Shown here piece by piece: positions 50,867 to 61,017 of a stretch of DNA of 64,000 nt. The DNA comes from Streptomyces griseoaurantiacus (GTDB lineage Bacteria; Actinomycetota; Actinomycetes; Streptomycetales; Streptomycetaceae). The notes beneath the pieces are model-generated. The model was not told where the DNA came from. It saw only the letters and a program-made list of their open reading frames with translations, and ran no database searches. Made by a program: the position numbers and the translations under genes. How positions within the stretch are numbered: position 1 is the first letter of the stretch; each line of letters opens with the position of its first letter. The stretch covers positions 124,001 through 188,000 of the forward strand of contig BNBP01000003.1 in NCBI GenBank assembly GCA_014656015.1. Reading direction: 5' to 3'.

Positions 50867-51442
50867 ATGAGACTGTTCGCGGCGGTGCTGCCGCCACAGG
50901 AGGCGGTCGAGGAACTGGCGGCGCGGGCGACGGACCTGCGGAGCCTGCCGGGCGCGGAGGCACTGCGCTGGACCGAGCGGTCCGGGTGGCACTTCACGCT
51001 CGCGTTCTACGGGGAGGTCGAGGAGGAGACGCTGCCCGGCCTCTCGGCCCGGCTGGCCCGCGCGGCCGGCCGCGCCGCGCCCTTCCCGCTCGCCCTGCAC
51101 GGCGGCGGCCGCTTCGGCGACCGGGCCCTGTGGGCGGGCGCCTCCGGCGACGTGGCCGCGCTGCGGCTGCTGGCCGGGCGGGCGGAGGCGGCGGGCCGCA
51201 GGGCGGGGGTGCCCGGTGCCCCCGGGGACGCGGGGCGGAGCTACCGGCCGCATCTCACGCTGGCGCGGAGCGGTCGGCGGGCCACCGATCTGCGCCCGTA
51301 CGCGGAGGCGCTGGGCAGCTTCGAGGGGCGCGCCTGGGAGGTGCGCGCCCTCAGCCTGGTGCGCAGCCGGCTTCCCGCCTCGGGTGTCGCCGGTGAACGC
51401 CCCCGCTACGAGACGGTGGCCCACTGGGAGCTCTCGCGCTGA
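50867..51442 (+). CDS. thpR: RNA 2',3'-cyclic phosphodiesterase
   Basis: This 191-residue 2H phosphoesterase (formerly 2'-5' RNA ligase) has the two catalytic H-x-T motifs as HFTLAFYGEV (about 43-52) and HLTLARSGRR (late). The N terminus MRLFAAVLPPQEAVEELAAR is characteristic. The enzyme opens 2',3'-cyclic phosphates on RNA. The ATG at 50867 lies 44 nt after the MFS stop, with GAGAGG upstream. It is probably co-transcribed with the transporter. Confidence 0.92.
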   Translation: MRLFAAVLPPQEAVEELAARATDLRSLPGAEALRWTERSGWHFTLAFYGEVEEETLPGLSARLARAAGRAAPFPLALHGGGRFGDRALWAGASGDVAALRLLAGRAEAAGRRAGVPGAPGDAGRSYRPHLTLARSGRRATDLRPYAEALGSFEGRAWEVRALSLVRSRLPASGVAGERPRYETVAHWELSR

Positions 51443-51555
51443 CCCCGGGAGCGGGGACACGGGCGGGAGCGGGGAGCGGGGAGCAAGGAGTCGGGAACGA
51501 GGCGGGAGCGGGGGCGGAACAGCTCCGCCGTCCGCCCCCCGATACCCTCGACCAC

Positions 51556-51645
51556 GTGGACCCGAAGACCCGCAACCGCATCATGGCCGTCGTACTCGTG
51601 GTGATGTTCCTCGTCGTGGCCCTGGCGGCCGCCCTGAACCAGTAG
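51556..51645 (+). CDS. 29-residue membrane microprotein
   Basis: A GTG at 51556 opens a 30-codon frame to TAG at 51645: MDPKTRNRIMAVVLVVMFLV, then VALAAALNQ. It has a basic start and one transmembrane helix of about 19 residues. The composition, the clean start with positive inside, and the resemblance to short Streptomyces proteins of the form MDPKTRNRIM support coding. No SD sequence is obvious. The function is unknown. Confidence 0.65.
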   Translation: MDPKTRNRIMAVVLVVMFLVVALAAALNQ

Positions 51646-51685
51646 GGCGCGGGCCCCCCGGGGCACGTCCCCCGCGGGGGACGCC

Positions 51686-52678
51686 TCACCAGGCGAAGGC
51701 CTCCGGCGAGGGCCCCGGGCCCGGGAAGATCTCGTCCAGCGAGGCCAGCAGCTCCTCGCTCAGCTCCAGCTCCACCGCCCGCAGCGCGGACTCGAGCTGC
51801 TCGGCCGTGCGCGGTCCGACGATCGGGCCCGTCACCCCGGGCCGGGTCAGCAGCCAGGCCAGCGCGACCTCGCCCGGGGCGAGACCGTGCTTGTCGAGCA
51901 GGTCCTCGTAGGCCTGGATCTGCGCCCGCCCGGCGGGGTCGGCGAGGGTCTCGGCGGCCCGGCCGCTCGCCCGGCGCCCGCCCTCCGCCTGCTTCTTCAG
52001 CACCCCGCCCAGCAGTCCGCCGTGCAGCGGCGACCAGGGGATGACACCGAGCCCGTAGTCCCGCGCGGCCGGGATGACCTCCATCTCGGCCCGCCGCTCG
52101 GCGAGGTTGTACAGGCACTGCTCGCTGACCAGACCGTAGGACCCGCGGCGGGCGGCGGTCTCGTTGGCCTGGGCGATCTTGTAACCGGCGAAGTTGCTCG
52201 ACCCGACGTAGAGGACCTTGCCCTGCTGCACCAGGACGTCCAGCGCCTGCCAGATCTCGTCGAACGGGGTGTCCCGGTCGAGGTGGTGGAACTGGTAGAG
52301 GTCGATGTGGTCCGTCTGCAGCCGCTTCAGCGAGGCCTCCACGGCCCGCCGGATGCTCACCGCGGAGAGCTTGTCGTGATTGGGCCAGACCGGGCGGTCG
52401 TCGAGCGTCATGTCGCCGTAGACCTTGGTGGCGAGGACGGTCTTCTCGCGCCGGCCGCCGCCCTTGGCGAACCAGTTGCCGATGATCGTCTCCGTCTGGC
52501 CCTTGTTGGCGCCCCAGCCGTAGACGTTGGCGGTGTCGAAGAGGTTGATACCGGCGTCCAGCGCCGCGTCCATGATCGCGTGGCTCTCGGCCTCACCGGT
52601 CTGCGGACCGAAGTTCATGGTCCCGAGGACCAGCCGAGCGACCTTGAGTCCCGTGCGTCCGAGCTGCGTGTACTCCAT
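51686..52678 (-). CDS. aldo/keto reductase
   Basis: This 330-residue AKR starts MEYTQLGRTGLKVARLVLGT. Catalytic positions are visible in NLFDTANVYG (Asp, Tyr), LATKVYGDM (Lys) and DHIDLYQFHHLD (His). The coenzyme-binding tail is TGPIVGPRTAEQLESALRAV. It is a typical NADPH-linked carbonyl reductase of the YajO/Tas-like group with unknown substrate. The ATG at 52678 is the natural start. The Uma2 gene lies 73 nt upstream on the same strand. Confidence 0.92.
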   Translation of the reverse strand: MEYTQLGRTGLKVARLVLGTMNFGPQTGEAESHAIMDAALDAGINLFDTANVYGWGANKGQTETIIGNWFAKGGGRREKTVLATKVYGDMTLDDRPVWPNHDKLSAVSIRRAVEASLKRLQTDHIDLYQFHHLDRDTPFDEIWQALDVLVQQGKVLYVGSSNFAGYKIAQANETAARRGSYGLVSEQCLYNLAERRAEMEVIPAARDYGLGVIPWSPLHGGLLGGVLKKQAEGGRRASGRAAETLADPAGRAQIQAYEDLLDKHGLAPGEVALAWLLTRPGVTGPIVGPRTAEQLESALRAVELELSEELLASLDEIFPGPGPSPEAFAW

Positions 52679-52751
52679 GGGACAAGCCAACGTGCTGGAG
52701 TGCGCTCCAAGCAAGGGGGAGGCGTCCACGGAGGGACGGAGGGCGGAGGGG

Positions 52752-53342
52752 TCAGTCGCGGGGGAAGCCGTCTGTCTCGAGAGTGAGACCGAGGGGTGTG
52801 CCGGTGAGATCGAGGACGCGACCGAAGCGGACCGTGGTCTCCGTGAGGTACTCGCCGTCCTTCGGGTCGGTGTAGAGGTGGCACTTGCCCTGATAGGGGT
52901 CGGCGATGAGATAGACGGGGACCCCGGCGACCGCGTACGCGGTCTTCTTCGGCCCGTAGTCGTTCGCCGCCGTGCCCTGGGAGATGACTTCGGCGACGAA
53001 CTCGACGTCCTCGTGCCGCCAGTGTCCGGTCTCGTCCTTCCGCGCGTCCTCACTCAGTTTGGCCACGTCGGGACAGAAGCCGTTCCCGTGGCCGGGAAAG
53101 TCGATACGGACGTCGGAGAAGACCTTGACGTCCATGCCGAACCTGTCCTCAACGGCCCGGACGATCCGCCGGATGATGTGCCAGTGCGTGTCCCGCTGCG
53201 GTGTCATGTGGACGTTGCCCCCGACGATCTCGACCCTGAACTCCTCGGGGACGGGCATACGCTCCAGGCGCCCGAACAGTTCGTCCAGGCGCGTGGTGTT
53301 GTCGCTCTCGGCCATCATGATCCTGTCTTTCAGGACGGTCAT
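52752..53342 (-). CDS. Uma2 family protein
   Basis: This 196-residue Uma2/DUF820 protein is the third in the window. Core residues are Asp92 (GFCPDVAKLSED), Glu118 (EFVAEVISQGTAANDYGPKK) and Lys132/Lys133, then VPVYLIADPY. The first hairpin (FRVEIVGGNVHMTPQRDTHW) is single, unlike the copy at 1824-2495. The ATG at 53342 has GGAGGAG 7 nt upstream. Nuclease activity is a fold-based inference. Confidence 0.88.
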   Translation of the reverse strand: MTVLKDRIMMAESDNTTRLDELFGRLERMPVPEEFRVEIVGGNVHMTPQRDTHWHIIRRIVRAVEDRFGMDVKVFSDVRIDFPGHGNGFCPDVAKLSEDARKDETGHWRHEDVEFVAEVISQGTAANDYGPKKTAYAVAGVPVYLIADPYQGKCHLYTDPKDGEYLTETTVRFGRVLDLTGTPLGLTLETDGFPRD

Positions 53343-53462
53343 CGTGGCGCTCCTCCCCGGCCGCCCCCGGACGGACACGGCCGCGCGGTTCAACGATACG
53401 CACGGCACCGGGGGCACGGGGGGATCGCATATGCCCCGCGAATGTGCGAGTACCGCCCGCGC

Positions 53463-54143
53463 TCAGGCCCCGGCGGTGTACTCGCCGCCCCAGCCCCAGG
53501 CCTGGTGCATCGCCTCCGCGAAGGCCGCCGCCAGTTTGTGTTCGCCGGAGGCGTTGGGGTGGGTGCCGTCGTAGGTGTCGAGGGCGAGGTCGTAGGACTC
53601 GGGGACGGAGGCGAGGAGCAGCGGTGAGGCGGGCTCGTCGAGGTCGGCGACGGTCTTGGCGAGCAGCTCGTTGAAACGGACGACCTCCGCGGCGAAGGCC
53701 GCGTCGTTCTCGGCGCGGACGTTGGGTATCACCGGGAGCAGCACCATCCGCACCCCCGGCCGGGCCTCCCGCGCCCGGGTCACGAAGCGGACCGTGTTCT
53801 CGGCCGTCTGCTCGGCGTCGGTGTAGAAGCCGAGGTCGATCAGGCCGAGGGAGACGAGGAGCACGTCGGCTTCGGTCTCGCGGACCGCCTCGCCTATCAG
53901 CGGGGCCAGGTGCTGCCAGCCCTCGCCCCAGCCGGCCAGGTGGGCGCGGGGGAAGGCGGGCTCGGCGTACGCGTGGGAGACGGGCGCGTCCCGCGTCTTG
54001 TCGTACAGCGCCTCGCGCGGTCCGACCAGCGCGCAGGGGCCGTCGAAGGTGTCCCGCAGGTGCTGCCACAGCCGATAGCGCCAGGTGTGCTCGCCCGCGC
54101 TGCCGATGGTCATGGAGTCGCCGACGGGCATGAACCTGAGCAT
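53463..54143 (-). CDS. SGNH/GDSL-family hydrolase
   Basis: This 226-residue GDSL/SGNH esterase has block I MPVGDSMTIGSAG with nucleophile Ser9, block III-like LVSLGLIDLGFYTDA (Gly/Asn region altered to LGLIDLG), and block V YDGTHPNASGEHKLAAAFAE with the Asp-x2-His pair. No signal peptide is visible, so it acts in the cytoplasm unless exported another way. The ATG at 54143 gives the standard short N terminus. The substrate is unknown. Confidence 0.87.
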   Translation of the reverse strand: MLRFMPVGDSMTIGSAGEHTWRYRLWQHLRDTFDGPCALVGPREALYDKTRDAPVSHAYAEPAFPRAHLAGWGEGWQHLAPLIGEAVRETEADVLLVSLGLIDLGFYTDAEQTAENTVRFVTRAREARPGVRMVLLPVIPNVRAENDAAFAAEVVRFNELLAKTVADLDEPASPLLLASVPESYDLALDTYDGTHPNASGEHKLAAAFAEAMHQAWGWGGEYTAGA

Positions 54144-54323
54144 GCGCTCATTTTGGCCGACGGGGGCCGTCGCGCGGAACGCCGGGTGGTCCGGCGGAGC
54201 ATGTGAGACCGGCCACCCGCGGCTCTCCTCGGCGGGGGCCGGGGACGTGCCGCCGGTGCGGCCGGTGAGGGCCGGGGCGACCACCCGGCGTGAAGTGCCG
54301 GGCGGGATGGCAGGCTTGGCGGT

Positions 54324-55316
54324 ATGCGCCGACCGTTCGCCCTCCTCGCCGGGGCCCTGCTCGCGGGTGCCCTCGCCGCGCCCGCCGCCTCCGCCTCGCC
54401 CGCCGCGGACGGCGACGCGAGCTTCCGCATCAAGGACCCGCGCATCACCGAGTCCAGCGGGCTGGCCGCCTCACGCCTGCACAAGGGCGTCTACTGGACG
54501 CACAACGACAGCGACGACGGGCCGTACCTCTACGCCGTCGACAGCGCGACGGGGAAGACCCTCGCCCGGATCACGCTCAGCGGCATCGGCACCCCGCGCG
54601 ACGTCGAGGCGATCTCGATCGGGCCGGACGGCCGGATCTACGTCGGTGACATCGGGGACAACCTCGACGGCTCCTGGCCGTACGTGTGGATCTACGCGCT
54701 GCCCGAGCCGAAGAAGCTCGTCGACCGGACCGTGCGGGCCACGCAGTACGTCGTGAAGTACTCCGACGGGGCGCGGAACGCCGAGTCGATGGTGGTGGAC
54801 CCGAAGAGCGGGCGCGTCTACATCATCGACAAGAAGGAGGACGGCGGCCATCTGTACGAGGGCCCGGCCCGGTTGTCCACCGGGGGCAGCAACGTCTTCG
54901 AGCCGGTCGCGGACGTGGACCTGTGGGCCACCGACGCCGCCCTCTCCCCGGACGGCAGGCAGCTCGCCGTGCGCGGGTACTTCGGCGGCGTCCTCTACGA
55001 CTGGAAGGGCGGAAGGATCAAGCGGGTCGGCAGGCTGAACGTGCCGCTCCAGGGTCAGGGCGAGTCCGTCACGTACAGCGCCGACGGCACGAAACTGATG
55101 TTCGGCTCGGAGGGCTCCGACAGCCCGGTCACGGCGCAGGACGCGCCGGGGAAGGGCTCCTCCTCGTCCTCCTCGTCCTCCGGCGGGGGCGGCGGGCGGG
55201 CTTCGGGGGACGAGGACGGACCGGTGAGCGGACAGAATCTGAAGGTCGGCGCCGGTGCCCTGATCGTCCTGGCGGCCGGCTTCCTCGGGCTGCGGAGGCT
55301 GCGCGGACGGCGGTGA
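54324..55316 (+). CDS. secreted, membrane-anchored beta-propeller-like protein
   Basis: The product has 330 residues. A signal peptide (MRRPFALLAGALLAGALAAP, cleavage near ASASPAA) precedes a beta-propeller-like domain of repeats: ITESSGLAASRL, NDSDDGPYLYAVD, DGRIYVGDIGDNLDGSWPY, KSGRVYIIDKKEDGG and DAALSPDGRQLAVRGYFGG. A Ser/Gly-rich linker follows, then one C-terminal transmembrane helix (NLKVGAGALIVLAAGFLGL) with a basic tail. There is no LPxTG motif, so it is held in the membrane by the C-terminal helix. The catalytic or binding role is unknown. Confidence 0.85.
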   Translation: MRRPFALLAGALLAGALAAPAASASPAADGDASFRIKDPRITESSGLAASRLHKGVYWTHNDSDDGPYLYAVDSATGKTLARITLSGIGTPRDVEAISIGPDGRIYVGDIGDNLDGSWPYVWIYALPEPKKLVDRTVRATQYVVKYSDGARNAESMVVDPKSGRVYIIDKKEDGGHLYEGPARLSTGGSNVFEPVADVDLWATDAALSPDGRQLAVRGYFGGVLYDWKGGRIKRVGRLNVPLQGQGESVTYSADGTKLMFGSEGSDSPVTAQDAPGKGSSSSSSSSGGGGGRASGDEDGPVSGQNLKVGAGALIVLAAGFLGLRRLRGRR

Positions 55317-55352
55317 CGGGCCGCCGCCCGCGAGGCGGGTGTGCCGGGTGTC

Positions 55353-57003
<1,651 letters not shown>

Positions 57004-57042
57004 GAAGGGCCGATGAGGGGCGCCCGGGAGCCGGGCGCCCCT

Positions 57043-57600
57043 TCACGGCGCCGGGGGAGCGGGGGCGGCGGGCCCGCTGCCGTCCGCGAGCGCCGCCTCG
57101 CGTCCGAGCGCCGCCTCGCGTTCCAGGGCGATGTCCCGCAGCAGCGCGGTGTCCTGGTAGAACGAGCGCTTCCTGGTGATCCTGCCGTCCACGACGTCGA
57201 CCAGTTCCAGGACGGTCATGGTCCACGGGACGCCGTGGACGTCGGTGCCGCTGTTCGTGGCCACGACCACCACACGGGTCGGGCCCTCCGCGAGGAGTTC
57301 CTCCACGACCAGGGCGCTCGGGTCCATGCCGGTGAGCAGGTGCATCCGGTGTCGTGCCGGGCCGATGGCGGCGCCCCGGTGGACGCCGCTGTCGGGGTGC
57401 CCCCAGTTGAGTTCCACCTCCTGTTCGTCGGTCAGCTCGCGGATGGTCGCGAAGTCCGGGCCGCCGGGTTCGCGGAGGACGGCCTCGTAGAAGCGGCGGA
57501 CCACGTCCTTGTTCCGGTCGGCCCGGGTGGGGTGCGTGTTCCGTTGGGCCTGAGCGGGGTGCGTGTTCCGTTCGGCCTGGGTGGGGTGCGTGCCGGGCAT
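57043..57600 (-). CDS. SnoaL-like polyketide-cyclase-fold protein with N-terminal repeats
   Basis: The product has 185 residues. The core (about 30-160) is a SnoaL/NTF2-like cone: KDVVRRFYEAVLREPGGPDF, then ELTDEQEVELNWGHPDSGVH, then VVVVATNSGTDVHGVPWTMT, then ELVDVVDGRITRKRSFYQDT. An N-terminal extension holds three 9-residue repeats of the type THPTQAERN, encoded by three tandem 27-bp units. A C-terminal Ala/Glu repeat (EREAALGREAAL) follows. It lies just downstream of the FAD monooxygenase in the same direction, as in aromatic polyketide or xenobiotic modification pairs. Confidence 0.82.
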   Translation of the reverse strand: MPGTHPTQAERNTHPAQAQRNTHPTRADRNKDVVRRFYEAVLREPGGPDFATIRELTDEQEVELNWGHPDSGVHRGAAIGPARHRMHLLTGMDPSALVVEELLAEGPTRVVVVATNSGTDVHGVPWTMTVLELVDVVDGRITRKRSFYQDTALLRDIALEREAALGREAALADGSGPAAPAPPAP

Positions 57601-57662
57601 CGCCGGTCTCCTGGGTGGTGTCGGGGGAGCGTCGGGGCTGTCGGGGGGAGTCGGGCCCGGAT

Positions 57663-59192
57663 TCAGGCGGAGGCGGCGGGTCGGCCGAACCAGCGGGTGG
57701 CGGAACGCCGGAAGGCCGCGGGGTCCGGGCTGTCGCCGTCCGCCCAGGCGACGACACCGTCGGGCCGCACGAGCAGCGCGCCGAGCCCGAGGGTGTCCTC
57801 CACCGCGCCGGGCATGTAGTGGACCGGGCCCTTGAAGGGCGCGGCCGCGTCGTGCAGAGGCCGGCCGGGGGTGAAGTCGAGGGCGATCCCCTGCCCGCCG
57901 TGCAGCAGATCGCCGAGGCGGGTGCCGTCGGTGAGGCGGAAGTCCGGGGCGGTGCGGCCGACGAGGGGGTGCTCGCCGCCCAGGTCGTAGCGGTGGGACA
58001 GCCCCGAGGTGTGGCGGAACACGTGCGTGGCCCCCTCGCGGGTGCCGAGCAGGTCCGTCAACAGGCCCCGCAGGGCGGGGGCGTTGGGCCCGGGGTTCAT
58101 CACGGCCACCTGGGCGCGCGACCAGTCGAGGACCGCGGCGCCGACGGGGTGGCGTTCGGCGGCGTAGGTGTCGAGCAGTCCCTCCGGTGCCGTGCCGCGG
58201 ACGGTGGCGGCCAGCTTCCAGCCCAGGTTCACGGCGTCGCCGATGCCGAGGTTGAGTCCCTGGCCGCCGAGCGGGGAGTGGATGTGGGCGGCGTCGCCGG
58301 CGAGCAGGACGCGGCCCCGGCGGTAGGTCGTGGCCTGCATGGCCCGGTCGGTGAAGCTGGAGGCGCGGTGCACCTCGGTCAGTGTCACCTCGGTGCCCGA
58401 GACACGGCGCAGGACCGTCTGGAGGTGCTCGCGGGTCAGCGGCAGCGAGCGGTCGAAGGCGCCGCCGTCGAAGTCCATCATGCCGACGTGGCCCTCGAAG
58501 GGGGTGCGCAGATACATGCCGGTCGGCGTCTGGCGGAAGCCGAAGCCCAGTGTGCCGGGGTCCTCGAGGGCGACCTGGGCGACATAGCCGGTGAACAGCG
58601 GCGGGGTGCCGGTGAAGTCGAAGCCCGCCAGCGTGCGCACCGTGCTGCGTCCGCCGTCGCAGCCGACCAGCCAGCGCCCCCGGTGGTCGGCGCCTCCCGC
58701 TCGTGCCACGACGCCCTCGCCGTCCTGGGTGAGGGCCTCGAGGCCGGCGCCGCGCTCGATCCGCACGCCGAGCCCGGCCGCCCGCTCCTCCAGGACCGAA
58801 CACACCGCGTCGAGGCTGGTCATGAAGGGTTCCATGGCCGGGCCGGCCAGCCGGAACGCGAGGGCGGAGGGGTCGACGTCGGCCGCGTCGAGGGGTATGC
58901 CCGCGAAGTGGCTCAGGGCGCGGGGGGCGGGGGAGCCGGGCGCCTCGGGGTCCGGCCCGACCCGCGCCGGGTCCACGCCCGAGGCGTTCAGCAGCGCGGG
59001 TAGCAGGCCCCGGCGGTGGAACGTCTCCACCGACCCGGAGTTGAGGCCCCGCAGCCCCAGCGGAAGCGTCTTCCACGGCGAGGACGGCTCCGGGTCCCGT
59101 TCCAGCACAAGGACGGAGCAGTCGGCCAGCGCGAGCTCGGCGGCGAGGAACAGGCCCACCGGGCCGGCCCCCACGATCACCACGTCGTACAT
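57663..59192 (-). CDS. FAD-dependent aromatic monooxygenase
   Basis: This 509-residue class A flavoprotein hydroxylase has an N-terminal Rossmann GxGxxG in YDVVIVGAGPVGLFLAAELA, the conserved DG in GRWLVGCDGGRSTVR, and the GD motif in GRVLLAGDAAHIHSPLGGQGLN. The C-terminal thioredoxin-like domain (LGGEHPLVGRTAPDF, then DGVVAWADGD) is typical of MhpA/PHBH-like enzymes. It uses NAD(P)H and O2 to hydroxylate an aromatic substrate, unknown here. It diverges from a TetR gene with three operator palindromes between. Confidence 0.93.
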   Translation of the reverse strand: MYDVVIVGAGPVGLFLAAELALADCSVLVLERDPEPSSPWKTLPLGLRGLNSGSVETFHRRGLLPALLNASGVDPARVGPDPEAPGSPAPRALSHFAGIPLDAADVDPSALAFRLAGPAMEPFMTSLDAVCSVLEERAAGLGVRIERGAGLEALTQDGEGVVARAGGADHRGRWLVGCDGGRSTVRTLAGFDFTGTPPLFTGYVAQVALEDPGTLGFGFRQTPTGMYLRTPFEGHVGMMDFDGGAFDRSLPLTREHLQTVLRRVSGTEVTLTEVHRASSFTDRAMQATTYRRGRVLLAGDAAHIHSPLGGQGLNLGIGDAVNLGWKLAATVRGTAPEGLLDTYAAERHPVGAAVLDWSRAQVAVMNPGPNAPALRGLLTDLLGTREGATHVFRHTSGLSHRYDLGGEHPLVGRTAPDFRLTDGTRLGDLLHGGQGIALDFTPGRPLHDAAAPFKGPVHYMPGAVEDTLGLGALLVRPDGVVAWADGDSPDPAAFRRSATRWFGRPAASA

Positions 59193-59278
59193 GTCGCACC
59201 TCTTCGAGTCCGAACCCCTTGTCGTTCCGGGGCTCTGTTCGGCCGGCCCCTCGTGCCCGGGCAGGCCGGGGCCATAGC

Positions 59279-59332
59279 TTGGAGCGACGCTCCAATATTG
59301 GAACGGTACTCCAAGATGGAGCGTTGTTCCAA
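59279..59332. promoter_or_regulatory. three tandem TetR operators
   Basis: TTGGAGCGACGCTCCAA (59279-59295, perfect), TTGGAACGGTACTCCAA (59298-59314) and ATGGAGCGTTGTTCCAA (59316-59332) share TTGGAnCG-n-nnTCCAA. Their starts are 19 and 18 bp apart, so bound dimers would sit nearly two turns apart. They lie between the monooxygenase and TetR starts. Confidence 0.8.
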
Positions 59333-59342
59333 GCGTGGCAGA

Positions 59343-60236
59343 ATGGCGGACATGGTCATGCGGACACGCCAGTCACAGAGGCGCAGGCAGGTGCTCTCCC
59401 GCGAGCGCATCGTCGAGACGGCGATCGAGGTGCTCGACGCGGGCGGGGAGGGTGCCCTGACCGTGCGGGCGCTGACCGAACGCCTGTCCACCGGGGCCGG
59501 GGCGATCTACCACCACGTGGGCAACATGAACGAGCTGGGGCAGGCGGCCACCGAGACGGTGATCGCCGACGCCCTGCCTTGGCCGGTGGCGTCGGGCGGA
59601 GGCGCGGGGGGGTCGGGAGGGGCTGAGGAGGCGGGGGAGACCGGAGGGGCCGGGGAGACCGGGAAGGCCGGGAAGGCCGGAGAGTCCGGGAAGGCCGGAG
59701 AGTCCGGGAGGGCCGGGAAGGCCGGAGAGCCCGGGAGGGCCGGGGAGGTCGGCGGATCCAGGGGGCCCCGGGAGTGCCCGGAGGACCGGATCCGGGCGGT
59801 GGCGCTCGGCCTGTACGACGCGGCCACCGAGCACTCCTGGCTCGCGAGCCGGCTCGCCGCGCAGCTCACCCGCGAGCCCTGGGGGGCGGTGACGCCGCGG
59901 ATCTTCGAGAGCATGGGCCGGCCGCTGCGCGACCTGGGTGTGCCGCGAGGTGACTGGTTCACCACGACGTCGACGCTGGTCCACTACGTCCTCGGCGCCA
60001 CCAGCCAGAACGCCCAGGCCGCGGACGACGTCCCCGGCGACGCGCCGCCGGACACGGAGGAGGTGCGTGCCGCGTTCCTCGACACCGCCTCCCGGGCGTG
60101 GCGGGACCTCGACCCGGAGGAGTACCCGTTCCTCCACGACATCGCCGACCAGATGCGCGCGCACGAGGACCGCGCGCAGTTCCTCGCCGGCGTCGACCTG
60201 ATCCTCGCCGGCGTCACGGCCTCGCGCCCCCGCTGA
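59343..60236 (+). CDS. TetR family regulator with Gly/Ala/Glu repeat insert
   Basis: This 297-residue regulator has an N-terminal HTH: SRERIVETAIEVLDAGGEGA, then LTVRALTERLSTGAGAIYHH. The C-terminal domain resumes at EDRIRAVALGLYDAATEHSW and has TSTLVHYVLGATSQNAQAAD. Between them, residues about 85-139 form a long Gly-x-x insert (GGAEEAGETGGAGETGKAGK type), encoded by short tandem repeats. Starts at 59343, 59352 or 59358 are all possible. It diverges from the FAD monooxygenase and should bind the three palindromes in between. Confidence 0.88.
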   Translation: MADMVMRTRQSQRRRQVLSRERIVETAIEVLDAGGEGALTVRALTERLSTGAGAIYHHVGNMNELGQAATETVIADALPWPVASGGGAGGSGGAEEAGETGGAGETGKAGKAGESGKAGESGRAGKAGEPGRAGEVGGSRGPRECPEDRIRAVALGLYDAATEHSWLASRLAAQLTREPWGAVTPRIFESMGRPLRDLGVPRGDWFTTTSTLVHYVLGATSQNAQAADDVPGDAPPDTEEVRAAFLDTASRAWRDLDPEEYPFLHDIADQMRAHEDRAQFLAGVDLILAGVTASRPR

Positions 60237-60287
60237 CGAGGGGCTTCGGGTCGTCCCTCCCCGCGGCCGGAAGCAATGCACAGTCTG

Positions 60288-60310
60288 GTTGTACAGTTTT
60301 GTTGTACAAT
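60288..60310 (+). promoter_or_regulatory. MBL operon promoter with repeated GTTGTACA boxes
   Basis: GTTGTACA occurs at 60288-60295 and 60301-60308; the second is within palindrome TTGTACAA and overlaps a TACAAT -10 element at 60305-60310. It is a candidate operator for the MarR protein encoded at the end of the operon. Confidence 0.5.
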
Positions 60311-60347
60311 TCAGTCACGCACTGACGAGCGCGAGGAAGGACCTCCT

Positions 60348-60992
60348 GTGCACTTCACCAAGTACGCCCACGCCTGCGTCGCCCTGGAGAAGGACGGCAC
60401 CCGCCTGGTCGTCGACCCCGGCACGTTCACGCCCGAAGCGGCCGAGGCCGTGGACCGGGCCGATGCCGTGCTGATCACCCACGGGCACTTCGACCACTTC
60501 GACGAGAAGCTGGTGGCCGCCGCCCTCGCGGCACGGCCCGAACTCCTCGTCCACGCGCCCGCCGACGTCGTGGGTGCCTTCGGCAGCCACGGCGGCCGCG
60601 TGCGGGCCGTCGCCGCGGGCGACACCTTCACCGTCGGCTCCTTCACCGTGTCCGTCCACGGCCACCGCCACGCGCCGATCCACGAGGACATCCCGCGTCC
60701 CGACAACGTCGGCTACCTCGTCGACGAGGGCGTCCTCTACCACCCGGGCGACGCCTACTTCGTCCCCGACGCGCCCGTGCGCACGCTCCTGCTGCCGACG
60801 AGCGGCCCCTGGACCAAGCTCGGCGAGGCCGCCGACTTCGTCCGGGCCGTCAAGCCCGAGCGGATCGTCCAGATCCACGAACTCATGCTCAGCGACCTCG
60901 GGCAGCAGTCCGCCGCCAACCTCCTCGGCGAGCAGGGCCTGACCGGCCTCGCCCTCGAGCGGCCGGCCCCCGGCACCACCATCGAGCTGTGA
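60348..60992 (+). CDS. MBL-fold metallo-hydrolase
   Basis: This 214-residue metallo-beta-lactamase-fold protein is of the UlaG-like group. The metal motif is ITHGHFDHFDEK (HxHxDH), preceded by LVVDPGTFTPE; later ligands are His in HGHRHAPIHED and Asp in YHPGDAYFVP. The GTG at 60348 has GAGGAAGG upstream. It starts a three-gene operon with an FAH-family enzyme and a MarR regulator (25-nt and 120-nt gaps). The substrate is unknown. Confidence 0.9.
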   Translation: MHFTKYAHACVALEKDGTRLVVDPGTFTPEAAEAVDRADAVLITHGHFDHFDEKLVAAALAARPELLVHAPADVVGAFGSHGGRVRAVAAGDTFTVGSFTVSVHGHRHAPIHEDIPRPDNVGYLVDEGVLYHPGDAYFVPDAPVRTLLLPTSGPWTKLGEAADFVRAVKPERIVQIHELMLSDLGQQSAANLLGEQGLTGLALERPAPGTTIEL

Positions 60993-61017
60993 GACCCGGA
61001 CACCTGGAGGAACGGTC

